Source of the DNA: Lactifluus volemus | Taxonomy: Eukaryota > Basidiomycota > Agaricomycetes > Russulales > Russulaceae | NCBI GenBank assembly: GCA_022376515.1 | Contig: WTXI01000133.1 | Location: 36,655-100,654, forward strand | Length of the DNA stretch: 64,000 bases | Direction: 5' to 3' | Part shown: positions 37,468 to 48,184 of the stretch, piece after piece | How positions within the stretch are numbered: position 1 is the stretch's first letter | Layout: the number at the start of each line of letters is the position of its first letter | Position numbers and translations under genes: made by a program | The notes under the pieces: model-generated | What the model saw: only the letters and a program-made list of their open reading frames with translations | Databases searched by the model: none | Told to the model about the DNA's origin: nothing

Positions 37468-38375
37468 ATGGCTCAACAACAGCCAACTCGTACTAGCACA
37501 GTGCTCGTACCAGAACTCCTTTCATTCTCCCCTCATTTCCTTCTTGATGACACAATAAATATCGCAAATGATGGTGTCAGTCGCGCGGTAGACGCAATGG
37601 AAGACTTTCTCAATCGCTGGGCCGAAACACGCCTCGAGCACGAGCCTGGCTGGGACGCAGACAAGGAACTCGAGCAAGGCCTTGTCTCATTTCAGACCCT
37701 CCTCGAGTTCCACACCGACATCGCATTTGATTTCTTTGAAGCATGGTCTCTCCGTAATATCTTCGCTCTACCTCCCGACCTTCCCCTTGTCGCACCCCAC
37801 CACGCGGGGCTTGATTTTGATCAGCCTCCAGAGAGGGAGGCCGAACTACTTAAAGAGATTGACGACTTGCGTCGCCAAATCGAAAATGTGAGCTCATCTT
37901 CATGTGGCCTGTACCTATTCCACCAGCATTCGCGGCCGCAATCTGTCCCGATAACTCACCTCATTACTTTCTCTAATACACCGCTTTATAGCAAAAGCGT
38001 TTGAAGCGACTGTTAGCAAGGGCGGCCCGAACATCTAAACGACACGCGAAGCAAGCACAGGCGCGTCTCGATCGCCTCTCTTTCATCCAACCCGACCAGC
38101 TACGCGCTCTGCACGCGCTGGCCAATAACGTCTCCACCCTTTACGTGAACGTTTCCACCTTGCCACCCATCGAACCCACGGACGCTGACGTGCAGGTATC
38201 TGAGCCAGGCAAACGACAATGGGAGACCGGCAAGGTGGGTTACGTCAACTGGGCCACCACACAACTCAAACACGGTGGACCCCGTCTGGGGAGAGCTTCG
38301 GCAGATGATGCGGGTGCGGCTACCTCGAAGGATGATGTACTCGCTGCGATGCATAGTCTTGAACGTAACGATTAA
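37468..38375 (+). CDS. MIS12: Kinetochore protein Mis12/Mtw1
   Basis: Two exons encode about 265 residues. The N-terminal helical head reads LLSFSPHFLLDDTINIANDG and then AVDAMEDFLNRWAE, the conserved start of the Mis12/Mtw1 subunit. A coiled-coil follows (REAELLKEIDDLRRQIEN), continued across an intron of about 105 bases (37889-37993) by QKRLKRLLARAARTSKRHAK. The product is a scaffold subunit of the MIND complex, which links centromeric chromatin to the Ndc80 complex in the nucleus. The start at 37468 is the only ATG that keeps the full head. The gene is intact and is the first core gene to the right of the duplicated blocks. Confidence 0.85.
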
Positions 38376-38596
38376 CGAGCGGGCTCGTGATACTTTTGGC
38401 TTACCACAGGCGGCTCCAATGTAACTCTTCGACTATTACATACCCTTTTTATTATGACACCCCTGATATTCTCACTTCTATAAGACCGAGCGTTCCGCTT
38501 CTCGCTCGGATCATGTTCCAAGGCTAAAAAAAATGACGTGAGGTGCCTAGAAGCAGAAGCTTGGACAGACGTATGTTAGTCGTGGGTACATCGCAA

Positions 38597-39405
38597 TTAC
38601 TTCGTATCTACATCCAAAAATGGACGAAGGTCAAATTTTTTGACAAGACATATACTCCAGTGGTCAGCCTTTACGAGTTGGGTGAGCTCGATTAGTGATC
38701 GATCGCTCGCCCCAACCTTGGGCCGGATGTACTCAAGAAAGGGTCTGAGGGTTGCATGTGAAATTTGCAGCAATGGGCGAATTGTCTCCCCGCCCGACAG
38801 ATCAAAGTGAGACTGTCGGAGTTGATGTCGCGTCGCAACCCCCACATCCCGTCGTAGGGCCTTGCTATTCCCAACAACGAGATATAACCGAGTTGGTTTC
38901 AGTAAGGGCGCATAGTGTGAACTACCAAAACATTCGACAAGGCTTAGCGAAAGAAGAGCTGAACTCACCGTTGTTATCAAAAGCGACTTTCGCTCATAGG
39001 CATCCAGAAAGACAGTAAAAAAAAAGGCACGCGCTTGCTGCTCGATGAGGAACACCATGCCCCCGATGCTTCCATCCCGGCACGGAACTTGACGCAGTCT
39101 TCGAAAACAGCGTAGATATTAGTATTAGAAAGGACGCCGCATCTCGGACGTCGCTTCATTACAATGCTGAAATGGTCTAGCCCTACGTAAGTAAACCGAC
39201 ACCAGAGACGCTCGTTGAAAAATAGCTTGAAACGGCTCCAAGATAGACGAATGGAAAGCGTGAGATGGACAATATTATAATCAAAGAAAATTACCACCAC
39301 ATCACAAAGTGGAACATGTGTGCAGTAGCGTAACCATTGAGAAAAGGGGCATTTGGGGGGCAATTGCCACAAATACATGAGACAGGGACAGGAGCAGAAG
39401 ACCAA
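38597..39405 (-). CDS. Unrecognised coding-like region
   Basis: Minus-strand frames give protein-like text, for example LWCRFTYVGLDHFSIVMKRR, AVFEDCVKFRAGMEASG, and in a second overlapping frame a C-terminal piece with FLEYIRPKVGASDRSLIELT ending at 38597. A GTGAGT donor near 38968 and an AG near 38878 could join exons, but frames on either side do not settle on one model. I do not recognise the family. It may be a real species-specific gene or a decayed one. Confidence 0.25.
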
Positions 39406-39849
39406 AGAGAACCAGGGAGATCAACTTGGAGCTGAAGAGCAATAAACCCAGGCCATCAAGTTACCATTCAAGTACATCTACATGCATATGTACAAGGGCC
39501 ATGACCACACCGACATGATGGACTCCTGTCCATGATGATGAGGAAGGTGTGGTGGTTGAACAATATGTATGTATGGGCAAAGGCAACACTCCCTTAGCCC
39601 ATACACCCATTTCACTCAATCGACACTCTTTCTTGCAAGGCAGCAGGAAACATGGTGACTGCCACTTCAAGGACAACACAGCGAGGAATAAAATGGATGG
39701 CACCAACAACAGAACAACAGGCGTGCACAACCTTGAGTGTCCAAGCCAAAAACAATAAAGGATACTCATATCCTTGGGACAAGGACTGCGGGTCAGTTGC
39801 AAACCCATCGCGACCGTTGCAAAGATTAGCTCATGATCGGTCCTCATGA

Positions 39850-40146
39850 TACTGGAAAGGTTTGGAGCACAGAATAATAAATGACGCGTAAAAACGTAAA
39901 AAAAAAAAACAAAGGTATGATCAGGGACTCACAACGGACTGGGATGAGACCAAACTGCGGCAGAATGTCATGCAAATGGTGTCTCTCGATACCAACTATG
40001 ATTTGGCGGTGGGAAGGAACTTGTAATTCCCTCATAACACTCTTCATGGGAAGCACAAGTATCGGGTTCCGGTCATAACGACGCCTGTCTGAGCTACTTG
40101 ACACGACGCCACAGGTACGGAGATATCTATCAACAGCTGGGGCCAT
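39850..40146 (-). CDS. Small hypothetical protein downstream of VPS29
   Basis: Starting 41 bases after the VPS29 stop on the same strand, a first exon reads MAPAVDRYLRTCGVV and later VPSHRQIIVGIERHHLHDIL up to QFGLIPVR. A GTGAGT donor near 39932 and an acceptor near 39850 would add a few residues and a stop, giving about 78 residues. The C-terminal half looks conserved in style, but I cannot name it. It could also be untranslated 3' sequence of VPS29. Confidence 0.3.
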
Positions 40147-40186
40147 GAGCAGTCAACGGCACAGTATAATTGACAAAGACTTACAT

Positions 40187-41014
40187 CTACCACGCACTCT
40201 GCTGCGCAGCAGCCGCGCTCGGTATGCTCTGTGGCATGACCGTACTGCGAGGAGCTGCCGCTTCTCGTTCTCTAGCGTTCAGAGTTTCCGCATCCTTCCG
40301 GTACTCAATCTTCTCAACTCGAACCTCACCATCAATGAGTTGGTAAACATATGTCACCACCACGGGGCCCTGGATGTCCATGAGCGCGAAAGACGGCGTG
40401 GGGTCACTAAGAAAAACAAAAGGTGAATTTGAAATTTGTCGTATGATGATGCCGGTGCTTAAAACGGTCGACTTACCCATTAAAAAAACTCGACCAAGCA
40501 CCAGTTGCTGATCCAGGATTTACGAAGAAACGACCGTCATGGTCGATGGCTTGGAACCTTTGAACGTCGTGAGTTAAATGTATCGACCCTTTACTAATGG
40601 TCAGCCATACGTGTGAGTGTGTCCAGAGATGAGTACGTCAACGTCCATTTGCCTGGCAATGGAGTTCAAAGAGTCTAGGTCTCCCGTCGGAACACACTGA
40701 TGGCCATGGATTACCCCTATTCGTATGGGCGAGTGGGTCACAATTATAGAGAGCGGGAAGGTGACGGACTAGGGATTGGGTCAATTGGTGAGATGTGCTA
40801 GGGTGTAGCGACTCACGTCGTCGTAATCGCCACGTACAACGTGCACGTCAGCTGCGATGGTCCTGAGATAGTCGTAAGTTTCACGGTCGCAAACGTTGCC
40901 GGTGCAAAGGATCTGCTGGATTTTTCCTGGGACGAGAAGCTTTTTAAACTTGGACGGTAGATCATGGGTTCTGTGGGGAATATGAAGATCACCAATGACA
41001 AGGACGAGAACCAT
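40187..41014 (-). CDS. VPS29: Retromer subunit Vps29
   Basis: Four exons encode about 210 residues of the metallophosphoesterase-fold retromer subunit, which binds Vps35 and helps recycle cargo from endosomes to the Golgi. Metal-site-like motifs appear in order: GDLHIPHR near residue 8, GNVCD, GDYDD at the end of exon 1, then [10 protein letters not shown] and SGHTH in exon 2. Exon 3 gives [19 protein letters not shown]. Exon 4 continues [13 protein letters not shown] and ends with an Ala-rich tail longer than in animal Vps29. Introns start at GTGAGTCGC, GTATGGC and GTAAGTCGA; all are GT-AG and restore frame. Its start is 81 bases from that of MDM35 on the other strand, so the two share a promoter. 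Confidence 0.92.
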
Positions 41015-41095
41015 GATGATGAGCGGATGGCGTGGAGAGAGGGAGAACGAGCGGGCCGGGTGCCACCGATACCTGACTTTGTCTTACCAACCACC

Positions 41096-41455
41096 ATGGC
41101 TCATAGTCTTAACGAACGCTGCACCCAGTTAAAGCTGGATTATGATTCCTGTTTTAACTCTTGGTTTGAAGGTTACCTTGAACCCGCCGTTTCTGCCTCT
41201 GCCTCCCCCGAAAGTCGTTCAAAGTATTCCAAGGAAAAGGCTGAAGAATACGAACGCAAGTGCGGCCAAATTTGGGCAACTTACCGAGATTGTGTCCAAG
41301 TACGCCGAATTTGTCGTTTTATTGTAAAATCACCGCTCAACGAGTACGACGATACTTGTCAGAAAGCTGTAAAGGAGAAGGGGTTGGACGACCTCCTTAA
41401 CCAGGCTCGAAGGGAAAATCCTCTCAAGGAGCCACCACAGGCATCGACCAATTAA
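41096..41455 (+). CDS. MDM35: Mdm35, intermembrane-space twin CX9C protein
   Basis: Two exons encode about 95 residues. The protein carries two CX9C motifs (C-TQLKLDYDS-C and C-GQIWATYRD-C), the fold imported by Mia40 into the mitochondrial intermembrane space. Sequence around NSWFEGYLEP and the C-terminal KEKGLDDLLNQAR matches Mdm35/TRIAP1, which binds Ups/PRELI proteins and supports phospholipid transfer between mitochondrial membranes. The ATG at 41096 is chosen because upstream in-frame sequence overlaps the start of VPS29 and looks unlike the family. The intron (about 41300-41362) is GT-AG. The gene is divergent from VPS29 with an 81-base gap. Confidence 0.9.
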   Translation: MAHSLNERCTQLKLDYDSCFNSWFEGYLEPAVSASASPESRSKYSKEKAEEYERKCGQIWATYRDCVQVRRICRFIVKSPLNEYDDTCQKAVKEKGLDDLLNQARRENPLKEPPQASTN

Positions 41456-41459
41456 TGAG

Positions 41460-44215
41460 GAGTCATTCCTGGCGGGTTATTTCGACCATCTAATCTAGTG
41501 TAATATTCCTTAGCCTAGGGTAGTGTTATTCACCTGGGCGGCACGACGCAGAATCAATTGAACGCATGGCGCTATATGAACCCCCGGTACTTCTATAATG
41601 CCGTGTCCGTTGGGACTGGTTTTAGTAGCTTCCTGTTTTTTACTAGGGACAAGCATGACCACCTGGACAACTCTCTGACCGGGACTGCTTACGTTGTGAT
41701 GTTCATTTTGCATTTAAAAATGCTTCGAGGACTGGCATGTTTTCCGCCGACGAGCCTGCACCGTTGCTGGTCACTCCTGATTCCTGCGGCGTCAGCGCCG
41801 ACGAGCTTCCGTTTCTCCGGGCCAAGTGGCGTCTCCGAAGGAAAATTACCCACGGGTGATAAGCGAACATAGGTTAACGTTGGTGGCTCCACTTCTGCAC
41901 ATCACCTTTTGGTTAGGGAACTGCTTGGCTAGCAACGGGGCCCAGCGACTCACGGTGAACATTGAATGTTGGATGACTTCATCAATTCACTTCCTCGGTA
42001 GTGGAAGTCGCAAGATAGTTTCCTCGGCGCAATATACATGGTTACACAGTAGACGCATGGTTTCGAAGGTGTGCCCCTCTTGACGTACCTTTCTGGGGAT
42101 TTTAGGGGGACCTTTACGGATCCAATGCAGTGGTATCATGTACGGCAGCAGGCACTCTGATGAAATTTATGAACGTCTTATAGTTTTCTCGGCTCCATGG
42201 CCAATGCCACATCACGCTCGGCTGAAATACGCAACATGAGAGTGCTCGTTTTGGATCGTGCTGACTGATAACAACAGTCTCTCTCGCTAGGCATCCCCCC
42301 AGCGAGTCACGCTGGCGGACTCAAACACTCAATTTTACTCAAATCTCAGATCTCAGACCCGGAGAACCATCTTCTCACGTCTTATCAGAGTTGAGATTTT
42401 TTGACAATCCGGTCATGGGGCATGCTGGGCCGCTGGCAAGAAAATACATCGGGCTTATCCGGAAGCCACGACCTATGTGCAATAAGAGTGCATAGAAAAC
42501 TTTGCGCTGTCATATCTTACGTCGCGACGGTAGCTGGGCCTTGGGGTCAACCGGGTGCCCTTGCTCTTGGTGTACGTCAGATGATTCTCGTCGAAGAACA
42601 TAGTGAGGGATACCATGCATAAGGAGAAGGACTCACTTTCATATAAAGTTCTGGAATACATTATTAATAACGCCTTCGTTTCTTGTGAGTTAAGCTCAGG
42701 GCCCGCGTTTGATCGCACTGCAAGCAGACCGCACACACGGGTGCCGTCTTGACTCAGTGAAGAAAAATTTGGCGCGCGGGGATCCCCGATTATCTACCCT
42801 TGGTCCAACAGAGTGGTACCATACGAGATAAACATGTAGTCCAGAAATCATGGGAATCTTCCGTGCGATTTCGGGCTTCGCAGAGCGGTGTCTACATACA
42901 CAACTAGCAGATACACGTGCTCCCGCCGCGGAGAGCGCGGTGTGATAATTGCCACCATAAGGCAGGAACGACAACGACTCACCCAGACCCACGGTCCAAA
43001 CGTCATGGCCCTCTAGGTTTCCCCAGACCGCTCCACCCTCTAAGCCTCCGATGAATGGAAGCGACCACGTGGCATCTACTACAGTAGTAGAAAGGACCCC
43101 ACACGAGACCCCAGTGGGGAACGGCAACCGTCGTGATGTGAAGTGTCCAACCGAAAAACTCTCTTGTACCGAGCGCCGTGGCGGAAAGAAGCGGGACATA
43201 CTCATAACTTACCAAGAATAGCTTGCGAACCCGAAGCCCTCGTCAGTGAGAGCTTTGCATTTTCGCCCCCGAAACCCAATCAGGCACGCCTACCACATTG
43301 AGCTTTTGGATGCATCGATTGCGCCGTGCCATTTTCTGCACAAGGTATACCCTTAGATAATTCACAACCCTCTCCCCTCAACTTTAAGTTTCTCAGTCGT
43401 CATTCAGATTCAAAGTTAGTTAATGGCGGTCCGAGCGAGCAGGTGCTCTCCCTCGATCACGTAATGTATGTTTCGGGGGAAGAGGGCGGGACGCGGCGAT
43501 TGGCCAGCCTAGCCATCTTCCAACTCTTTGATCCACACGCGGTCAGAAATAAGGACTGCAAATGCCGAACGGGGAAAACCTAGCAAACTGCCACTCGTGA
43601 GTTCGAACAGGTTGGGGCCCAGGCCTGCCCGTGCTCGGCTACGCCACTCCACTCGGCAGATGACCCGGGACTGCGCACCGATATAAACCCTTGCGTTTAC
43701 ACCACTTGCGATCCTCGCGGCCTTTTGAGGTGGTTGTGGATAGAATGCTTGTGGACATCTGATGAGCGCGCAGCACGTTCCGAATGGCTGCCACTGTCAG
43801 TACAAAGTCATCAACTTACCAATCTCCCGGAGACGCGTTCCCGTTTTCGATTTAGCTGTGGGAAAGAAGTCAAGAAGACCCTGGTATAGCTCTGATACGA
43901 AACATAATGATAACTTGCATTGCTACTTTACTTCCCACTAATTGAACCCTTACACGTAGGTTTGCAAATACGAACAAAGAAAGCAAAAGTATACAAGCCA
44001 CACTGCAAGGCGACAAGTGGGCGAAAAGGTTTGAAGAAAATGCGATAGCGATGGGTAAATAAACAGGAATGAAGAAAGGGACGGGACAAGGAGAGGTTTG
44101 ATGTTAAATGATCGAGCTGAGACGTTGATTGAGACGAGACACGAGGATCCCAGGTTCAGTTGGTCCGATAGAAACACGCCGGGATAGTCGCATCGTTGGA
44201 CACGATGATATTCCA
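41460..44215. other. Gene-poor gap with one coding-like scrap (about 42960-43260, minus)
   Basis: On the minus strand about 43250-42960 reads ALTDEGFGFASYSW, then after a possible GTAAGT intron FSVGHFTSRRLPFPTGVSCG and GNLEGHDVWTVGLGESLSFL. This looks like a piece of a real enzyme, but start, end and family are unclear, and flanking frames are closed. Elsewhere in the gap no motif or consistent exon chain was found. Confidence 0.3.
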
Positions 44216-44218
44216 TGT

Positions 44219-45576
44219 TCATGGGCTGTGCAAGTAGTTGACGTACTGAGGAACAAACCCAGTGTAAGTTAATTTAGTTGCCGGTGCATGCACGGGGAAT
44301 CCGCCTGCATCAAAATCTGCGTCCAGGGGTTGCATAGAAATGCTGTAGTCATGCCCCGCATGGTATACAGTACTACCGCCGAAGGGATCTTCGATGAGCA
44401 GCCGAAAGGCATTTTTGAAGCGTGGGGGGAACTCACGAATCGTATGAATGAGGTTCAAAAACCGGGCTTTGTTCATATTTGACACCAGGCTGCACGTATA
44501 CCTCGTGTTCCATGAGGCGTTGATTTGGCATGCCAAAGTGTGGCAAGATGGGAAGCTGGATCTGCGCATGTACCCCACCGGCCTGCGCGCCACCGCCATG
44601 CGCAGGCTGCGGCACCATAAGCGGCTGAGGGTGATTATGTCGGACCGGATGGGGGGCAGCGATGGATGGTTGTCCTGCAAGGGAATGACCAGCAGCGGCC
44701 GAGTCTGGGAGCATGCCACCGTGAAACTGCCATGGCTCTTCTATCGAACAGTCATCGCTTGGGGTGGAGCCCTCCCAATATGGGCTCGTATGGTCGGGAT
44801 ACTGAAGTGACAAAAATTCGGGCATCTCTGCCTTGATGGAATGGCTAGGAGGGGTGGGGTGGATAGCATCCTTGGCCGGCGGCTCTCGGACCTCGCGGCG
44901 TGGCCGCCGAGCTTTCGTAGAACTTGCAGGCTCGGAGGCGACTTCAGATGCGTATTCACAGAGGTAATCCCGCGAGGCACAACGAGCACACGAAGGTCGA
45001 GTTCCGGTACACTGCAGGAGAGACCCTAAGCAACTGAGACGAGTGAGGGAAACGAGGTCAGGACAGACCTTTGCCTTGCGCTCACGGCATTTTTTGCAAG
45101 CTTCTGAAGCGCGTTGGTTGCGCAAAGGTGTGGGAGAGCGCAAGAAAATACAATCTCCCTCGGGACCCGGCAGTATCCCGGCACGGTATTCTTCGTATTC
45201 ATGACCCCAAGAGACATTGTAGGGAATGAGGTTCCAGGCGTCGTCAGGATCGGACGGGGTGCCGACTGAATCGGGAGACGGGATAGAATAGCCACTAGAA
45301 GTGGACGGTGAGAAATTCGAGAACGTAGGTGAAATGGAAGTGTCGAGAGTGGGTGAGAACGCAGGGCGCGCGCTTGGGGCAGGGAGGTGGACTAAACCAT
45401 CATCGTTCAACTCGGACACGATGTCCTCCATAGTAGGGGTGCATCCTATAAATTTCAATGGTGATTCATGAAGGGGAAAGGGTGGCCATACGGGTTTCAT
45501 ACTGTTGGTGGAGAGTATCAACACCACGATAGAGTTCCTCGCTGCCATCATCGGTGATGGCAAACGTCCCAAACAT
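44219..45576 (-). CDS. Zn2Cys6 fungal transcription factor
   Basis: Four exons encode about 380 residues. Exon 1 begins MFGTFAITDDGSEELY at 45576; a GTATGG intron leads to MEDIVSELNDDGL and a Ser/Pro-rich activation-like region. The DNA-binding domain is a Zn2Cys6 cluster split by an intron after KAK: ACKKCRERKAK joined to CTGTRPSCARCASRDYLC, giving C-x2-C-x6-C-x6-C-x2-C-x6-C. After it comes a basic stretch (RRPRREVREPP), a His/Pro/Gly-rich middle and, across a last intron (GTGAGT near 44434, AG near 44380), a tail ending YVNYLHSP at 44219. If that intron is not used, the protein stops at 44433. No fungal_trans domain is seen, so it is a short Zn-cluster regulator. Target genes are unknown. 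Confidence 0.8.
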
Positions 45577-45599
45577 TGAAGGGGCGCGGGACATGGGGT

Positions 45600-47440
45600 A
45601 CACCGAACCAAGTAATGTGCCTGTGATGTGACGTGGGTGATGTGTGGCAAGAGCACACTTGGGTTATTTAAACGCAAGTGAGATGGGAGGGGGGAGGGGA
45701 CGAAGAACGAAGAAGGGGAGCTTGATGGAGGGGGAGGGACTATAAAGATGACATGATGGGTCACTTGGTAGCCACAACCGAGGTGAGTTACTTGAAGGGG
45801 ATCGAATCAATTGTGTTCCACCAGCTCATATTCCACAGAGTTGTTCAGAGGTACGGATCTAGATCAAAAATACGGGGCGGACAATCGAGATGAGTTGGTG
45901 GATTGGGCGCCATGCCTTCGTTCCTCCTACTAGTCCCATCTTGCCTTCCGAACGCAGCATTGGCTCATGTCAACCCTGCAGGTGATCACTTTTTTTTTGT
46001 GTTTGATAGGGTGGAATTGCCCGTTCATTATCCATTCGTGTTACGAGACCAAGTGATATGAATAAGACAATGTGTTCACACTGAGGGGAGGAAAAACTTC
46101 TGACGGCGATGATGATTCGTTCCTCGATGATCCTCCTTCCGGGCCCGGCCGGTGAAAACTGTCGGGCAGGTTTATACATTTTTGGGTTGCCGATCGCTCG
46201 CAAGTGTCAGGTGCACTAGCACCTGGAACTTGGCAAAGCAAATGATCAACACCGATGACAAGACAGGTGAGACATGAGACATGACCAAACAAACAAAGAT
46301 GAAAAGCTACAGCATGGCGGCGCTGAGGCTTCCTTAGCCCTTCACGACCGTGAAACGCGTAAAAATAATCAAATAAAAAAATCAGTCTTTGAAGGTGGGA
46401 ATCGTTATGGATGATGTAGCGCCCGGGTAACAGCGCGCAATACCAGCTTCTTGTTTTGGTGGATGGAATGAAAAAAATTGAGCTCTTAGTTTGCCTTGAA
46501 AAAAAAAAAAAAGAAGGGAGATCTGTCACTTTCAGGAACCGATACTAGATGGTCTTTTAGACCAGAAATTGATGTGACAGGAAACAGGTCACATCAGTAG
46601 ATCCACCTAAACTGGGCATCCGAGCTAAGGAGTAAAAACGTTTGGTGTGAATGAAGGATTGATGGATGACCGCCCTGTTTCGCTCTGCTGAACAGTCTAG
46701 CCTGCTATTGCCAGTGGACACTGGCATGGTCCCACTCTGATATTCAATACACCCGGCTTGTCACCGCGGCTGTCCTTGTGCCCTTCTTTTGTGCACCGGG
46801 GCCTCGGAGATGACACCCCCCCACACCAAAATGGGGCGAATGCCTAAATTAAAATGCTACTATTCATGGAGCTTTGTCTCCCTTTCGTCAGAAATAAGCC
46901 ACGTCAGGAGCGCCTCGGCCGATTTCGGGCACCACTGTAGCAAAAAGGCGAGACGTTGGTTCACTCCCTTAGGCACTTATGACCCGCCCCCAACCTTGAT
47001 CGGAGAACTGAGAGCTTTCCAGACCTTTACCATATGCAAGGAACCCAAAAAGGGAAAACCTAAGTTTGTTCAGATCACGGGGGGGGGGGGGGGGGGGTGG
47101 TTAAGGTGTACACCGCAAAGCCCCAAGGTCACTCGATAGCCATCCGATATCGGATCCTCGCGCTCGGAATTGCGAAAGGGGCACTATTTTCGGTACTTCA
47201 TGACCTGCGACAACCGGTCTTATATGGACGACATGACAATCCCCGTTAGATACACGCGGGGGAGGGCGAACCCCAGGTATCATAAAAACGGGTCATACTA
47301 GTAGACATCAACCCTGTGACGTGCTGACCACCTCAGTCATATGGGGAGGACGCTAAAAACTTTGTTCGTATGGACCAACGACATACGACGACACTCGGAG
47401 GTAGAATATGATGACACGTGCAAAGCGTCAACAAAGTAGC
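45600..47440. other. Gene-free gap with homopolymer tracts
   Basis: No convincing gene. It holds the upstream region of the Zn2Cys6 gene, an A-run at about 46499-46511, and a run of 19 G at 47079-47097. The few open frames lack motifs and run through low-complexity sequence. Confidence 0.45.
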
Positions 47441-47456
47441 ATGACGGAAGAAAGCT

Positions 47457-48016
47457 TCATGTAGTCGGGTCATGCAACACGGCCAGCAGATATCGCTTGT
47501 CTACGAGCAGCAAATGAGCCGAGAGAGGCCTCCCGTAGCGATAACGTCTCACCTGGGGATATCATGATCTCGTGGCGTTTGGTTCGTATGCGCATGAACC
47601 GAATTTCATCCTGAATCATGTCTCAGTGGAGACGCGCGCGACGCAGAGATAACCGACACATACTCCCTCAATCACTTCACCGCTGACTTCTTCCAGCGCA
47701 CCCTGAACACTTTCGATGATCTTCCCGACAGCGGTGGCATATTTCTTTCCATGGTCGCCCTCGAATACTACGCCAGAGTGTCTGATTATGCTGACTGGTT
47801 GACCACGCGAAAGTAAAAGATATCCAAGAACAGATCTGTGAGAGGAGAGGAGCGCGAGCGTCTGTTCAAGTTCTGGTGATGTTGGAATAGTTGTTATTGA
47901 AGGTGGCGCTGATGCCGAGGTGGCCTGCGACGAAGCGAGAGGTATTGTACTGGTTGATGCCTGTCTTAAAATTTCAGTTATCGCTATTTTGCTTTTTCTG
48001 AGAGGACAATTACCAT
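47457..48016 (-). CDS. Roadblock/LC7 dynein light chain
   Basis: Four exons encode about 133 residues. A one-codon first exon (ATG at 48014-48016) is joined by a GTAATT intron to ASTSTIPLASSQ. The fold then reads LLSSHRSVLGYLLLSRGQPV, HSGVVFEG and KYATAVGKIIESVQGALEE. Two introns later the family-diagnostic strand follows, FMRIRTKRHEIMISP, and the end DKRYLLAVLHDPTT. This is the roadblock/LC7 fold of dynein light chain DYNLRB, a subunit that docks on the dynein intermediate chain and supports microtubule transport. An N-terminal low-complexity extension is longer than in animals. The gene is divergent from ATG14 with 168 bases between starts. A Ragulator-type roadblock protein is less likely because of the RIRTKRHEIMISP motif. 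Confidence 0.85.
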
Positions 48017-48184
48017 GGCCGTGTGAGAGTGAGAATGCAACGAGTGCCAGTAAGTCCCAATCACGCGAAGCACGTGAGTAATACGTTAGCACCGCCAACA
48101 ACGGTGACTCGGACAGAGACAACCCGACCGAGCGCGCTTCGACTCGGAGACGTTCAACCAACCAGTCACCATCATCACTATGCA

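Noticed and set aside
39461..39847. 128-codon minus-strand open frame downstream of VPS29
   Set aside because: No recognisable domain, low-complexity text and no intron logic; more likely untranslated or intergenic sequence.
40964..41095. Upstream in-frame extension of MDM35
   Set aside because: It overlaps the VPS29 start on the other strand and has no family similarity; the ATG at 41096 gives the normal Mdm35 length.
45577..45764. N-terminal extension of the Zn2Cys6 gene by a long open frame
   Set aside because: A different frame with an ATG at 45576 and a proper GTATGG...TAG intron gives a better start. The extension reads through promoter sequence.
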